From NCBI RefSeq assembly GCF_021298855.1, contig NZ_JAJTHI010000032.1, positions 1-64,000 of the forward strand: 64,000 nt of DNA, written 5' to 3'. Of this stretch, positions 44,570 to 53,266 are shown piece by piece; within the stretch, counting starts at the first letter, position 1; each line of letters opens with the position of its first letter. Source of the DNA: Gemmatimonas sp. GTDB lineage: Bacteria; Gemmatimonadota; Gemmatimonadetes; Gemmatimonadales; Gemmatimonadaceae. The position numbers and the translations under genes are program-made. The notes below the pieces were generated by a model. The model did not search any database and was not told the DNA's origin. It saw nothing but the letters and a program-made list of their open reading frames with translations.

Positions 44570-47500
44570 GGACGTGCAACCGAGAAGACGAGCGGCGCCG
44601 CGTTGTTGCGTGCCACGAGGACGCGCTGGCCGGAACGGCTCTTCAGGCGCGCCAAGGCGCGCGCCTGTCCGGGAACGCGAAAGCCGCTGTCGGCCGGGCG
44701 AACCGCGGTGAACGTGCCAGATTCCTCAGCAAGGAGCACGAGCCCCTCACTGGCCGCCATGCGCCCCAGCTCCGGCTTCACGCCATCGAAGTTCCCGGCC
44801 AGCAGTACGTCGAGCCGGCCATCACCGTTCACATCCGTGGTGGTGATGCCGTACACGGGGGCCAGTTGTGCCTCCAGCGGCAGGTCGGTGAACGTGAACC
44901 GGCCGTCGGCGCCGCGGCGCAGCACGGCACTCGCCAGACGGCGGGCCTGCTTCACGATGGCGCGCTGCCGCTCGGCTACCGGGACCACGTCATCGAGTGT
45001 CTGAAGCGCGTAGTCCTTGTAGTTCAGGAAGCGCGCCTTCCAGGGCGGCACGGTCTTGATCAGGTCGTCGCGCAAGACCAGCGGATAGGGCTTGCCGCCG
45101 TTGTACATGCCGATGAGTTGCTCCACGTACCCATTGTTGTCGAAATCCTTCACGATCAGCAGGAGCGGTTCATCGGGCGTGGCCCGCAGTCGCGTGTTGC
45201 GGCCGAGATTGCCAAGCAGATATTCGTCGCGCCCGTCGCGGTCGAGATCGACGGCCACGATGCGGTTCCACCACCCGTCGCTGGCGCCCAACACGTCGTC
45301 GACCATCCGCTCGAATCGTCCGCCGCCGCGGTTGCGGAACACCGTCACCGGCATCCACTCGCCCACCAGTACCAGATCGACGCGGCGGTCACCGTCCGCA
45401 TCACTCCATACGGCATCGGTCACCATGCCCACGGTCTGCAGCCCCGGCGCATTGGCCACGGCGTCCGTGAAGGTGCCGCGACCGTTGTTGAGCAGCAGTT
45501 GACTCCGGGGGTCGGCGCCGTACTTCCACGGGACACTGCGCCCGCCCACGAAGAGATCGATGTCCCCGTCACCATCCACGTCGGCGGGCGCGACGACGCT
45601 GCCGCTGATGAGCGCAACGGGCAGTCGTCCCTCGGCCTTGCTGAAGCGCCCGCGTCCATCGTTGAAGTACAGTCGATCCTGCAGCGCGGGGCTGTCTTCA
45701 CTGTACTCGTTGCCTCCGCTCACCACGTACAGATCGCGGTCGCCGTCACCGTCGGCGTCGAAGAAGGCGGCACTCACGTCTTCGGAGATGGCGTCCAGCG
45801 CAAACGCCGGGGTCGGCACCAGCGTGAAGGCGCCGCTCGCATTCTGCACATGAAGCGCCCCGGCCTGTTCCTTGGCACCACCCAGGTACACGTCGTCGAG
45901 TCCGTCGCCGTTGACGTCGCCCACCGCGAGTGCGGGGCCTTCGGTGCTCAGCATCTTCGGAATCAACCGCTCGCGGTCGAAGTCGACGAACTCGTTTTCG
46001 GTGTGCGTGAAACCGAGCCCGGACCGCGCCGTGATGTCGGCCAGCAGTGCCGGTGCCCGGCTCGGTGCAAACGGAGCGGCGGGTAACGCGTCGGCTGCCT
46101 GCGCAATGACGAGCGCGCGATCGGCCGCCCCACCGGCCGCGAGCGTCCGGGTCCCGTCGGGCCAGAGCACCACGATGGAATCGACCGTGGTGTGCGCCCC
46201 CAATCCGAACGTGAGCGCGTAGTCCACGCTCGACTGGAACCCACGCGCCGGATAGAGCTCCTGCACGTAGCGGTCGACGCCCGCATGGACCGTGACATGG
46301 GCACCGACGGCGAACGGGTTGCGACCGCGGCCGGTCAGCCGCAGCTGCAGCCAGTGCCGGTCCGTGAGCAACGTCCGGGCATTGTTGCGGTACACGAAGC
46401 TTTCGGCGTTGACGTTGCTGACCACCAGATCGAGTGCCCCGTCGCCGTCGAGATCACCGTACGCCGCGCCGCTCGAGATGTTGGGCGTGGCCAGCCCCCA
46501 GGCATCGGCCTGATTGCTGAAGCTCCAGGCGCCGTCGTTGCGGAAGGCATAGTCGGCAATGGGGGTGGAGCTCATGGCATTGATGAGGCGCATGTAGTCC
46601 ACGCGCTTCGCGCTCGCTTCGCGTTCCATGGTGGTCCGGTCGGCCAGGAACGCCACATAGTCCTGCGAGGTGACGTCCCGGGCGAGGCCGTTGGTCACGT
46701 AGACATCCTTGCGGCCATCCTGATCGAGGTCCGCGAGGAGGGCGCTCCAGCTCCAATCGGTCTCGGCGGTGCGCGTCAGATAGCCCACGTCGCTGAAGGT
46801 CCCGTCGCCATTGTTGCGCTGCAGCATGTTGCGCATGAGCTGGTGGCCATACCCATCGCGCACCTTGGCCATGTAGACATCCCATCCTTCGTACATGGCC
46901 GTGGTTTTGATGCGATACTCGTCCTCCGGCATCATGTCGGTGGTGTAGACGTCCGGCCAGCCGTCGTTGTCCACGTCAGCGATGTCCATGCCCATGGAGA
47001 AGTAGCTCGTAAGCGGCATGGCCGTGTCCAGCACATCCTTGAAGGTGCCGTCCTTCTGATTGAGATAGAGGTAGTCGCGCTCGTGGAAGTCGTTGGCCAC
47101 GTAGATGTCGGGCCACCCGTCGCGATTCACGTCGCCGACACCGACCCCAAGCCCGAACGCGATTTCGGTGCTCCAGATACCGGCGCGCTCGGTGATGTCG
47201 GTGAAGGTGTCGCCGTCATTGCGATAGAAGTGGTCACCGCCGTACGGGTGCCGCTCGTCGCGCGTGTTGCGCACCCCGAAGCTGTTGACCGGGCGCGGCG
47301 AATTGTTGATCACGAACAGGTCGAGATCCCCGTCGCGATCGAAGTCGACAAAAGCGGCGTGCGTGGACCAGCCCTCGTCGGCTATCCCGTACCGGCGCGC
47401 CTGCTCCACGAAGGTGGGCACGGAGTCGGCGCCGAGACCTTGATTGATCCAGAGGGTATTGGCGCGCGTGGCCGGTTCGCCATCGCCGGCATGGCTGATG

Positions 47501-47943
47501 TAGATGTCGAGCCGTCCGTCGCCATTGACGTCGGCCAGGGTGACACCGGTGGTCCATGGCCGATCCGGCTGCACGCCGGCCGCCGCCGTGATGTCGCGAA
47601 AACGGAACGCCCCTTCATTCAGGTAGAGGCGGGGCCCGTCCTGATTGGACGTAAGGACGATCTCGGGCCGGCCGTCACCGGTCAGGTCGCCAATGGCGAC
47701 CCCGCCACCGTTGTAGAAGTTGCGGTACGTGAACACGTTGCGCTCTTGCGAGTCCACCACCCGATTGGTGAACGCCACGCCCGTGTAGGCCGAGGGCATG
47801 AGCGTGAAGAGCGTGCTGTCGACCGACGGCGCGTCAGCCAGTCGGGGAGCGCCACGTTCGCCACAGGCGGCGAGCATGAGTGCCGCCGAGCCGATGACGA
47901 GGGGCTGAAGCGCCACGATCGGGCGCGGGATGAACGAAGTCAC
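44566..47943 (-). CDS. FG-GAP/ASPIC-UnbV lipoprotein, copy 1 (CRTAC1 family)
   Basis: 1,125-aa lipoprotein (lipobox LAACG near residue 27) with the same layout as the gene at 39828: an N-terminal FG-GAP propeller (NFYNGGGVAIGDLTGDGR, repeated DxNxDGxxD loops), a central ASPIC/UnbV domain (about 540-610; GFQSSVDYALTFGLGA), and a second FG-GAP block. Predicted to be anchored at the outer or inner membrane facing the periplasm or surface; function unknown. Start is GTG 47943, the only one giving a proper signal peptide, with weak ribosome-binding sequence. It lies 90 bp after susD, across a terminator-like hairpin, and overlaps the haloperoxidase gene at its 3' end. Confidence 0.9.
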   Translation of the reverse strand: MTSFIPRPIVALQPLVIGSAALMLAACGERGAPRLADAPSVDSTLFTLMPSAYTGVAFTNRVVDSQERNVFTYRNFYNGGGVAIGDLTGDGRPEIVLTSNQDGPRLYLNEGAFRFRDITAAAGVQPDRPWTTGVTLADVNGDGRLDIYISHAGDGEPATRANTLWINQGLGADSVPTFVEQARRYGIADEGWSTHAAFVDFDRDGDLDLFVINNSPRPVNSFGVRNTRDERHPYGGDHFYRNDGDTFTDITERAGIWSTEIAFGLGVGVGDVNRDGWPDIYVANDFHERDYLYLNQKDGTFKDVLDTAMPLTSYFSMGMDIADVDNDGWPDVYTTDMMPEDEYRIKTTAMYEGWDVYMAKVRDGYGHQLMRNMLQRNNGDGTFSDVGYLTRTAETDWSWSALLADLDQDGRKDVYVTNGLARDVTSQDYVAFLADRTTMEREASAKRVDYMRLINAMSSTPIADYAFRNDGAWSFSNQADAWGLATPNISSGAAYGDLDGDGALDLVVSNVNAESFVYRNNARTLLTDRHWLQLRLTGRGRNPFAVGAHVTVHAGVDRYVQELYPARGFQSSVDYALTFGLGAHTTVDSIVVLWPDGTRTLAAGGAADRALVIAQAADALPAAPFAPSRAPALLADITARSGLGFTHTENEFVDFDRERLIPKMLSTEGPALAVGDVNGDGLDDVYLGGAKEQAGALHVQNASGAFTLVPTPAFALDAISEDVSAAFFDADGDGDRDLYVVSGGNEYSEDSPALQDRLYFNDGRGRFSKAEGRLPVALISGSVVAPADVDGDGDIDLFVGGRSVPWKYGADPRSQLLLNNGRGTFTDAVANAPGLQTVGMVTDAVWSDADGDRRVDLVLVGEWMPVTVFRNRGGGRFERMVDDVLGASDGWWNRIVAVDLDRDGRDEYLLGNLGRNTRLRATPDEPLLLIVKDFDNNGYVEQLIGMYNGGKPYPLVLRDDLIKTVPPWKARFLNYKDYALQTLDDVVPVAERQRAIVKQARRLASAVLRRGADGRFTFTDLPLEAQLAPVYGITTTDVNGDGRLDVLLAGNFDGVKPELGRMAASEGLVLLAEESGTFTAVRPADSGFRVPGQARALARLKSRSGQRVLVARNNAAPLVFSVARP

Positions 47944-47969
47944 GTCTCGAGGGGGAAACTGCCATGAAA

Positions 47970-48008
47970 GCCACGGCCTGCGTTCGGTTCGTGAACGCAG
48001 GCCGTGGC
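47970..48008 (-). terminator. Hairpin between SusD gene and ASPIC gene
   Basis: Perfect 16-bp stem GCCACGGCCTGCGTTC / GAACGCAGGCCGTGGC with a 7-base loop; on the minus strand it is followed by TTTC and a T/C-rich stretch. It sits inside the operon, 25 bp after the susD stop, so it may be a partial terminator or mRNA-stability element that lowers expression of the five downstream genes relative to SusCD. Confidence 0.7.
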
Positions 48009-48033
48009 GACCTTCGGAACCCTTCCCTACAGC

Positions 48034-49608
48034 TTAGTAGCCGGGGTTCTGCTTGAGCAGCGGGTTGGTTTCGATCTGGTTCTGCGGGATGGGCATGAGG
48101 ATGCGGTACGGCGCCGACGCCTGCTTGAAGAGACGGGCGTTGGTGTACGTGCCGGCACGGATCATGTCCTGACGACGCTTGGCTTCGCCGATGAACTCGA
48201 AGAGGCGCTCATCGAAGATCGCCTGTCGCACCTGGGCCTGCGACAGGTTTGCCGCCAGGGGACGGGCCGGGTTGAAGGCACGGGCACGCACCTGATTGAT
48301 GAGCTGAATGGCCGATGCCGTCTGCCCCAGCTCGTTCTGCGCCTCCGCCTTGACCATCATCATCTCGGCCAGACGGAAGTACACGAAGTCGTTGCCGTGG
48401 TTGCCGCCCTCGGTGGCCGCGGGGTCGATCGGGTACTTGTAGACGCGCGCGCCTTCGCCCTCGCCCGCCTGCGTCACATCGCGGATTTCCGGCGTGAAGA
48501 CGAGCGGGTTACCGGCGCGGTCGCGGATGGGCTGACCGGTCTTGAGGTCGACCTGCGGCCCCACGAGGAACACCCTCTTGCGATCGTCCGCGTCGTCGAA
48601 GGTGTTGTACGTGGTGGCGATGGTGGCGAAGCCGTTCCACGGCGACAGGTTGAACGAGTTGTAGTGCAACCCGCGCATCTGGAACGACATGCCGAGGCCA
48701 CCCGGGCTGCTGGTGTGGCGCACGACGAAGATGTTCTCCGGCGAATTCTCGTTGGTGGGCGAGAAGTTGGTGCGCCAGTCGGCGGGCAGGCTGAAGCGGC
48801 CCGAGTTGAGCACGCGATCGGCGGCCACGATGGCTTCGTTCCACTTGGCCGGACCGCGGGTGAGCCCCGTGGCCGTGACCGTGCCGGTGAACACCTGGGC
48901 GTTGAGGTACATGTTCGCCAGGATGGCGTCCGCCGCCGACTTGGTCACGCGGCCGTACTGGTTGGCCGGCCACGCATCGGGGAGCGCGGCGCGCGACTCG
49001 GTGAGTTCCTTTTCGATGAAGGCGAACACCTGGGCACGGGTCGCCTGTTCACGCGGCTTGACTTCGGTCGTCGTGACAATGGGCACGCCGCCGAAGAAGT
49101 CCATCAGGAGGTAGTAGTAGAACGCGCGCAGGGTGCGCATTTCGCCCACGATGGCGGCCTTGTTGGGCACCTCGGTGGTTTCGAGCGCGCTCAGCAGCAC
49201 GTTGGCACGCGCCACGCCACCGAACAGGTCGTTCCAGACGCCCGAGATGTCCTCGAGGCCGGAGCCCGAGGTGGGCGTCCAGGTGTGACGGTACAGATCG
49301 AGCCAACGGCCGTTGTCGAACCAGTCGGAGCCGCGCGTGGGCACGACGGTTTCGTCCGATGACACCTGGCTGAGGTTGTAATAGCCCCACATGGTGGAGC
49401 GGAGCTGCGCGTACACCGACGCCACGCCACCGATCACTTCATCGGCGTTCTTGTAGAAGTTGTCGGGCGTGATGGCGCTGACGGGGGTTTCGTCGAGGTC
49501 GGTGCAGCCCTGCATCGTGAACACGGCGGCGGGCGCCGCCAGCAGGGCGGCGCTGACACGGCCGGCGCGCCAGAGCGACGCGAGTCGGGAAGTGCGGGTG
49601 TTTCGCAT
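48034..49608 (-). CDS. SusD/RagB-type outer-membrane lipoprotein
   Basis: Surface lipoprotein that caps a SusC channel and captures ligand; 524 aa. Lipobox MQGC (Cys35), then the family start DLDETPVSAITPDNFYKNADEV, TPR-like helical region (MRTLRAFYYYLLMDFFGGVPI is the standard RagB signature), and a C-terminal half ending PIPQNQIETNPLLKQNPGY, the classic SusD tail. It starts 26 bp after the SusC stop and is translated with it. Ligand cannot be read from sequence. Confidence 0.96.
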   Translation of the reverse strand: MRNTRTSRLASLWRAGRVSAALLAAPAAVFTMQGCTDLDETPVSAITPDNFYKNADEVIGGVASVYAQLRSTMWGYYNLSQVSSDETVVPTRGSDWFDNGRWLDLYRHTWTPTSGSGLEDISGVWNDLFGGVARANVLLSALETTEVPNKAAIVGEMRTLRAFYYYLLMDFFGGVPIVTTTEVKPREQATRAQVFAFIEKELTESRAALPDAWPANQYGRVTKSAADAILANMYLNAQVFTGTVTATGLTRGPAKWNEAIVAADRVLNSGRFSLPADWRTNFSPTNENSPENIFVVRHTSSPGGLGMSFQMRGLHYNSFNLSPWNGFATIATTYNTFDDADDRKRVFLVGPQVDLKTGQPIRDRAGNPLVFTPEIRDVTQAGEGEGARVYKYPIDPAATEGGNHGNDFVYFRLAEMMMVKAEAQNELGQTASAIQLINQVRARAFNPARPLAANLSQAQVRQAIFDERLFEFIGEAKRRQDMIRAGTYTNARLFKQASAPYRILMPIPQNQIETNPLLKQNPGY

Positions 49609-49634
49609 GGTCAGTTGGGAATCGTCCGGAGTGA

Positions 49635-52600
49635 TCAGAACTGGACGCGGAGTCCCGACGTCAGTGTGCGGGCACGCGGGTAAACGAGGTAGTCGACGCC
49701 ACGCGACGCGAGGCCGGCATCGACGAACACCTCTGGATCGTAACCGGTGTACGGCGTGAACAGCAGGAGGTTGTCACCCGACACGTAGAAGCGGGCGGTG
49801 TTGGCCCGGGTTCCCGGGATCTTGAAGGTGTAGCCCACCGTGACGTTCTGGAGGCGGAAGAACGTGCCGTCCTCGATCCAGCGCGACGAGTAGATGGCCG
49901 GCTCCGTGAGGCCGTCGGTCTGGCTGAGCGCGCTGCGCAGGAAGTTGCGGCCCTGCAGCACGGCCGACTGGGTCGAGTAGACCAGCGCCGTGTTGTTGAA
50001 CACGTCGCGGCCGAACTCGCCACGCCAGAGGTAGCTCATGTCGAACTTGCCCCAGCGAAGCCGCCCGTTCCAGCCCAGGCTGAACGCCGGGTTCGCGTCG
50101 CCGATGACCCCGAAGTCGTCACCGTCGGGCGACGTGGTCGTACCGTCGCGGGTGCGGCTGGTGATCTGGCCGTTGGCGTCGCGCGTCACGCGATAGTTGT
50201 TGAAGACCTGCTTGCCCTGGGCGTCCACGTTCACGAATTCCGGACCCCAGAAGGTGCCGAGCGGGCGGCCCGGGATGATGCGCTGCGCGGTGTTGCCCGA
50301 CTGGCCCTGCCCCGATATGCCGGAGGTGGTGATGAACGACCGGCCACCCAGGTCATCGACCTGGTTGCGTTCGATCGAGGCCACGATGCCGGTGTTGAAC
50401 GAGCGGTCCTTCTTTTCGATCAGGTTGGCATCGAAGGTGAACTCGACACCGGTGTTGTGCAGGCTGCCCACGTTCTCGAGACGGGTCGGCACGAGCGCCG
50501 GCTGCGGCACGGCGACCGTCAGCAGCAGGTCGGTGGTGTTCTTGCGGTAGTACTCGATGGAGCCGGTGTACTTGTTGTCCTTGAAGCCGTACTCCGCAGC
50601 GATGTTGTACTGCGCCGTCTGCTCCCACTTGAGATTCGGATTCTCGTTGCGCGTGGGCACGACACCCGTCACCACGTCGTTGCCGAACGGATAGCGCGCA
50701 CCGTTGTTCGGCTCGAGCAGGATGAGCGACGAGTACGGCGACACGGCCTGGTTGCCCTGGAGCCCATAGCCCGCGCGCAGACGCAGGTTGGAGAAGCCCT
50801 TGCCCTGCATCCAGCTTTCGTCGCTCACCTTCCAGCCCACGGAGAAGGCGGGGAAGACGGCCCACTTGTTGCCGGCACCGAATCGCGACGACCCGTCACG
50901 ACGGATCACGCCGGTGAGGAAGTAGCGATCCTTGAAGCTGTAGTTGGCCTTGCCGAAGAAGGAGACCAGGCGGCTCTGCTCGCGGAAGGAGAAGGGCGCC
51001 TCGAGTGTGGCCCCACCGCCAAGGTTGTTGTAGCTGAAGGCGTCGGTCAGGAAGTTGCGCCCTTCCGCGCCGAACTCGCCATTGTCGAAATCGCTGTACT
51101 CGTAGCCACCCACCACTTCGAGTTCCTGCGTATCGGAGATGCGCGGGGCGAAGGTGAGGAGCGTCTGCAGCGTGTTGTTGGAGAGGTTGCGGTTCACCTG
51201 ACGCGCCCGGCCATTCCACTCGGCGCCAACCGCGCTGGCGCGCGGCAGGTACGTGCGACGCACGCCGCTGGTGCGGTCGGTGCCGACGTTCACGGAGGCC
51301 GTGAGGAAGCTGGTCACGCTGTAGGTGGCCTGCAGGTTGCCGAGCGTACGGTTGGTGGTGGCGTCATCGGCCACCTGCTCCGCCACGCCCACCGGGTTGC
51401 GCACCGACTGGCGCCCCGGACCGATTTCGTAAAACGCCGACTGACCGCCCGTGGTGGTCCGGATGGGCTGCGTGGGGTTGAAGATCACCATGTTGGTGAA
51501 CACGCCACCCTCGAAGCCACCCGTGTTCTCGAACGGGAGGTAATCGTTGTCGACCTTCGACGAGGTCAGGTTGAAGTTCATGCGCAGCTTGCCGTCCACG
51601 GCCGTGTGGTTCGCGTTGAGGCGCCCCTGGAAGCGGCGGAAGCCGTTCGAGATGACCACACCGTTCTGATCGAGGAAATTGACCGACGCCCGGTACTGCG
51701 TGGTCGCCGTGCCGCCCGAGAACGCGAGGTTGTGGTTGATCGTGGAACTGTTGCGCATGAGCGCGTCTTCCCAGTCCGTGTTGGCGGAGCCGAGGTTGGC
51801 GAGGGCGCTTTGCTGCAGCCGCCCGGCCGTCACGAGCCCTCGCACGAAGTCGCGATACTCGTTGCCGGAGAGCACGTCGAGGCGGTTCGAGGGCGCCGAG
51901 GCCGCCACGAACGTTTCGTACTCCATGGTCGAGACGCCGCCGGCGCCACGCTTGGTTTCGATGAGCACCACGCCGTTGGCGCCGCGGGAGCCGTAGATGG
52001 CCGTGGCCGAGGCGTCCTTGAGGACGGTGATGTTCGCGATGTCGCTCGGGTTGAGCATGTTGAGCGGATTACGCGCCAGCGCGGGGCCGCCGCCAATGCC
52101 GATACCCGAGGCTTCCGTCTGGTCGTTCTGAATCGGCACACCGTCGATCACGTAGAGCGGATCGTTGGAGGCCGAAATGGACGTGCCGCCACGAATGCGG
52201 ATCTGGGCGCCGCCGCCCGGCTCACCGTTGTTGGCGATCACGTTCACGCCTGCCACGCGGCCGGTGAGCAGGCCGGTCGCGTTGGGCTGCACCCCCACGT
52301 TCGCATCGTCGCCCTTGATCGTGGCGACCGCGCCGGTGATGGCTTCCTTGCGCTGTTGGCCGTAGCCGGTGGTGACGATCGCCGTGAGCTGCGCGGCGAT
52401 GGCGGTCAGCGGGACTTCCACGCTGGCCTGCCCGTTGGCCGTTACCGTGACCGACACCTCCTTCGCGGAGTAGCCGATGCGCGTGACGCGCAGACGCTGC
52501 TGCCCGGCCGGCACTGCCGGCAACAGGAAGCCACCGTCGTTACGCGTGTAGGTGCCGATCTGTGTCCCGACGACCTGGACCGATGCGTTCGCAAGAACGC

Positions 52601-52721
52601 CGGCCGTCGCGGAGTCAACCACGCGGCCAGAGACTCTGCCCGTTTGCTGGGCACTGACCTGGCTTGCCGTGAGCAGCGTACCCGCTGCTGCTGCGGCCAA
52701 CCAACGGACGCCTACCGCCAT
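49635..52721 (-). CDS. SusC/RagA-type TonB-dependent transporter
   Basis: Outer-membrane active importer, 1,028 aa. Signal peptide (MAVGVRWLAAAAAG...VSAQ), a CarboxypepD_reg-like N-terminal domain (SGRVVDSATAGVLANASVQV), TonB-box-like VTTGYGQQRKEAITGAV, a plug domain with DPLYVIDGVPI and LKDASATAIYGSRGANGVV (SusC plug signature), and a long beta-barrel ending in Phe. ATG 52721 has GGAGG 9 bases upstream, better than the track start. First gene of the operon; the 5' leader carries a candidate promoter at 52978-53006. Confidence 0.96.
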   Translation of the reverse strand: MAVGVRWLAAAAAGTLLTASQVSAQQTGRVSGRVVDSATAGVLANASVQVVGTQIGTYTRNDGGFLLPAVPAGQQRLRVTRIGYSAKEVSVTVTANGQASVEVPLTAIAAQLTAIVTTGYGQQRKEAITGAVATIKGDDANVGVQPNATGLLTGRVAGVNVIANNGEPGGGAQIRIRGGTSISASNDPLYVIDGVPIQNDQTEASGIGIGGGPALARNPLNMLNPSDIANITVLKDASATAIYGSRGANGVVLIETKRGAGGVSTMEYETFVAASAPSNRLDVLSGNEYRDFVRGLVTAGRLQQSALANLGSANTDWEDALMRNSSTINHNLAFSGGTATTQYRASVNFLDQNGVVISNGFRRFQGRLNANHTAVDGKLRMNFNLTSSKVDNDYLPFENTGGFEGGVFTNMVIFNPTQPIRTTTGGQSAFYEIGPGRQSVRNPVGVAEQVADDATTNRTLGNLQATYSVTSFLTASVNVGTDRTSGVRRTYLPRASAVGAEWNGRARQVNRNLSNNTLQTLLTFAPRISDTQELEVVGGYEYSDFDNGEFGAEGRNFLTDAFSYNNLGGGATLEAPFSFREQSRLVSFFGKANYSFKDRYFLTGVIRRDGSSRFGAGNKWAVFPAFSVGWKVSDESWMQGKGFSNLRLRAGYGLQGNQAVSPYSSLILLEPNNGARYPFGNDVVTGVVPTRNENPNLKWEQTAQYNIAAEYGFKDNKYTGSIEYYRKNTTDLLLTVAVPQPALVPTRLENVGSLHNTGVEFTFDANLIEKKDRSFNTGIVASIERNQVDDLGGRSFITTSGISGQGQSGNTAQRIIPGRPLGTFWGPEFVNVDAQGKQVFNNYRVTRDANGQITSRTRDGTTTSPDGDDFGVIGDANPAFSLGWNGRLRWGKFDMSYLWRGEFGRDVFNNTALVYSTQSAVLQGRNFLRSALSQTDGLTEPAIYSSRWIEDGTFFRLQNVTVGYTFKIPGTRANTARFYVSGDNLLLFTPYTGYDPEVFVDAGLASRGVDYLVYPRARTLTSGLRVQF

Positions 52722-52787
52722 AAACCGATGCCTCCATGGGGCTGGAAAGGACCTGCGACCGGGTGGGGAATCACTGTCGATACAATT

Positions 52788-52803
52788 CGGACCCATGGGT
52801 CCG
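52788..52803. promoter_or_regulatory. 16-bp perfect palindrome upstream of SusC gene
   Basis: CGGACCCATGGGTCCG is self-complementary and lies 66 bases upstream of the SusC ATG, within its expected leader, and next to a plus-strand TATAAT. It could be an operator for a dimeric regulator; chance is not excluded. Confidence 0.35.
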
Positions 52804-52977
52804 GACTCCATCTATAATGAGAGGGTGGTCGCCAAGTGTGGTGGGTGAGCCCTCGCGGGCTCGATCGCTCACGCCCGTGACCGCCACCGGCGGCACGACC
52901 ATGAGCGAGAGGAGAACATGTTCGACCCGCGACCCGGGATGGGGGTGAGTCGCGTGTAGGAAGGGATGTGAAACGCC

Positions 52978-53006
52978 ATGAAACAACGATGCACAAGAAC
53001 TGTCAA
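52978..53006 (-). promoter_or_regulatory. Candidate sigma-70 promoter for the SusC operon
   Basis: On the minus strand a perfect TTGACA (53006-53001) is followed after 17 bp by TTTCAT (52983-52978), 4 of 6 matches to TATAAT. It points at SusC with a leader of about 250 nt. Promoter consensus in this phylum is not well defined, so this is tentative. Confidence 0.4.
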
Positions 53007-53197
53007 GATTGAATCGTGGGAACTTTTGCTTTTCGCGTCCCCAGAACGGGTGCTGGCGCCCGTTCGGTCCACACGCAAGTTTCCCCCGCACGTCTGCGTT
53101 TCATCCGTTACATCCCGCCTGCCGACATCCGGCGCGCCCCTCTCGCGCTCCTGCCCACCCACCCCCGGTCCTGGCGCTTCCACACGAGGCGCCGGCC

Positions 53198-53222
53198 CTG
53201 CAACTTATCTAAAAGGTTGCAG
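53198..53222. repeat. 7-bp inverted repeat overlapping a GTG start
   Basis: CTGCAAC and GTTGCAG flank 11 bases (TTATCTAAAAG). The right arm ends on the G of the GTG at 53222, and an AGG ribosome-binding sequence sits at the loop edge, so in RNA it could mask initiation; in DNA it could be an operator. Confidence 0.4.
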
Positions 53223-53266
53223 TGAAACACTTTCCATTGTCCAATACCCTTCGCCTGCGCCTGTGA
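53222..53266 (+). other. 14-codon leader ORF, or broken signal-peptide start, before the secreted glycosidase
   Basis: GTG at 53222 with AGG 5-6 bases upstream encodes 14 residues beginning MKHFPLSN (GTG read as Met) and stops at TGA 53264-53266. That stop overlaps the GTG 53263 of the glycosidase gene (GTGA). The leader peptide is basic, and read on into the next frame would make an excellent signal peptide, so it is either a coupled leader or the true N-terminus separated by a one-base frameshift. Confidence 0.35.

Larger units (their letters stand above)
52722..53262. other. 541-bp divergent regulatory region (SusC operon / alpha-glucan operon)
   Basis: No protein gene is evident. Contents seen: a 16-bp palindrome CGGACCCATGGGTCCG (52788-52803); a plus-strand TATAAT (52813-52818) without a convincing -35; a GAGCCC/GGGCTC hairpin (52847-52862) in the SusC leader; a minus-strand promoter candidate (52978-53006); and a CTGCAAC/GTTGCAG inverted repeat (53198-53222) touching a GTG start. 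The first 285 bases of the 901-aa track ORF fall here and look non-coding. Confidence 0.6.

Noticed and set aside
46192-47967. 591-aa plus-strand ORF with Val/Ile/Ala-rich repeats
   Set aside because: Same cause: antisense of DGDG repeats reads as VAVAV-like sequence; not a real repeat protein.
50457-52817. 786-aa plus-strand ORF
   Set aside because: Antisense to the SusC gene, no domain, His/Arg-rich.
52978-53221. N-terminal extension of the secreted glycosidase ORF
   Set aside because: Cys/Ser/Pro-rich with no signal peptide, and it overlaps the putative SusC promoter; a start at 53263 (or 53222 with a frameshift) is more sensible.
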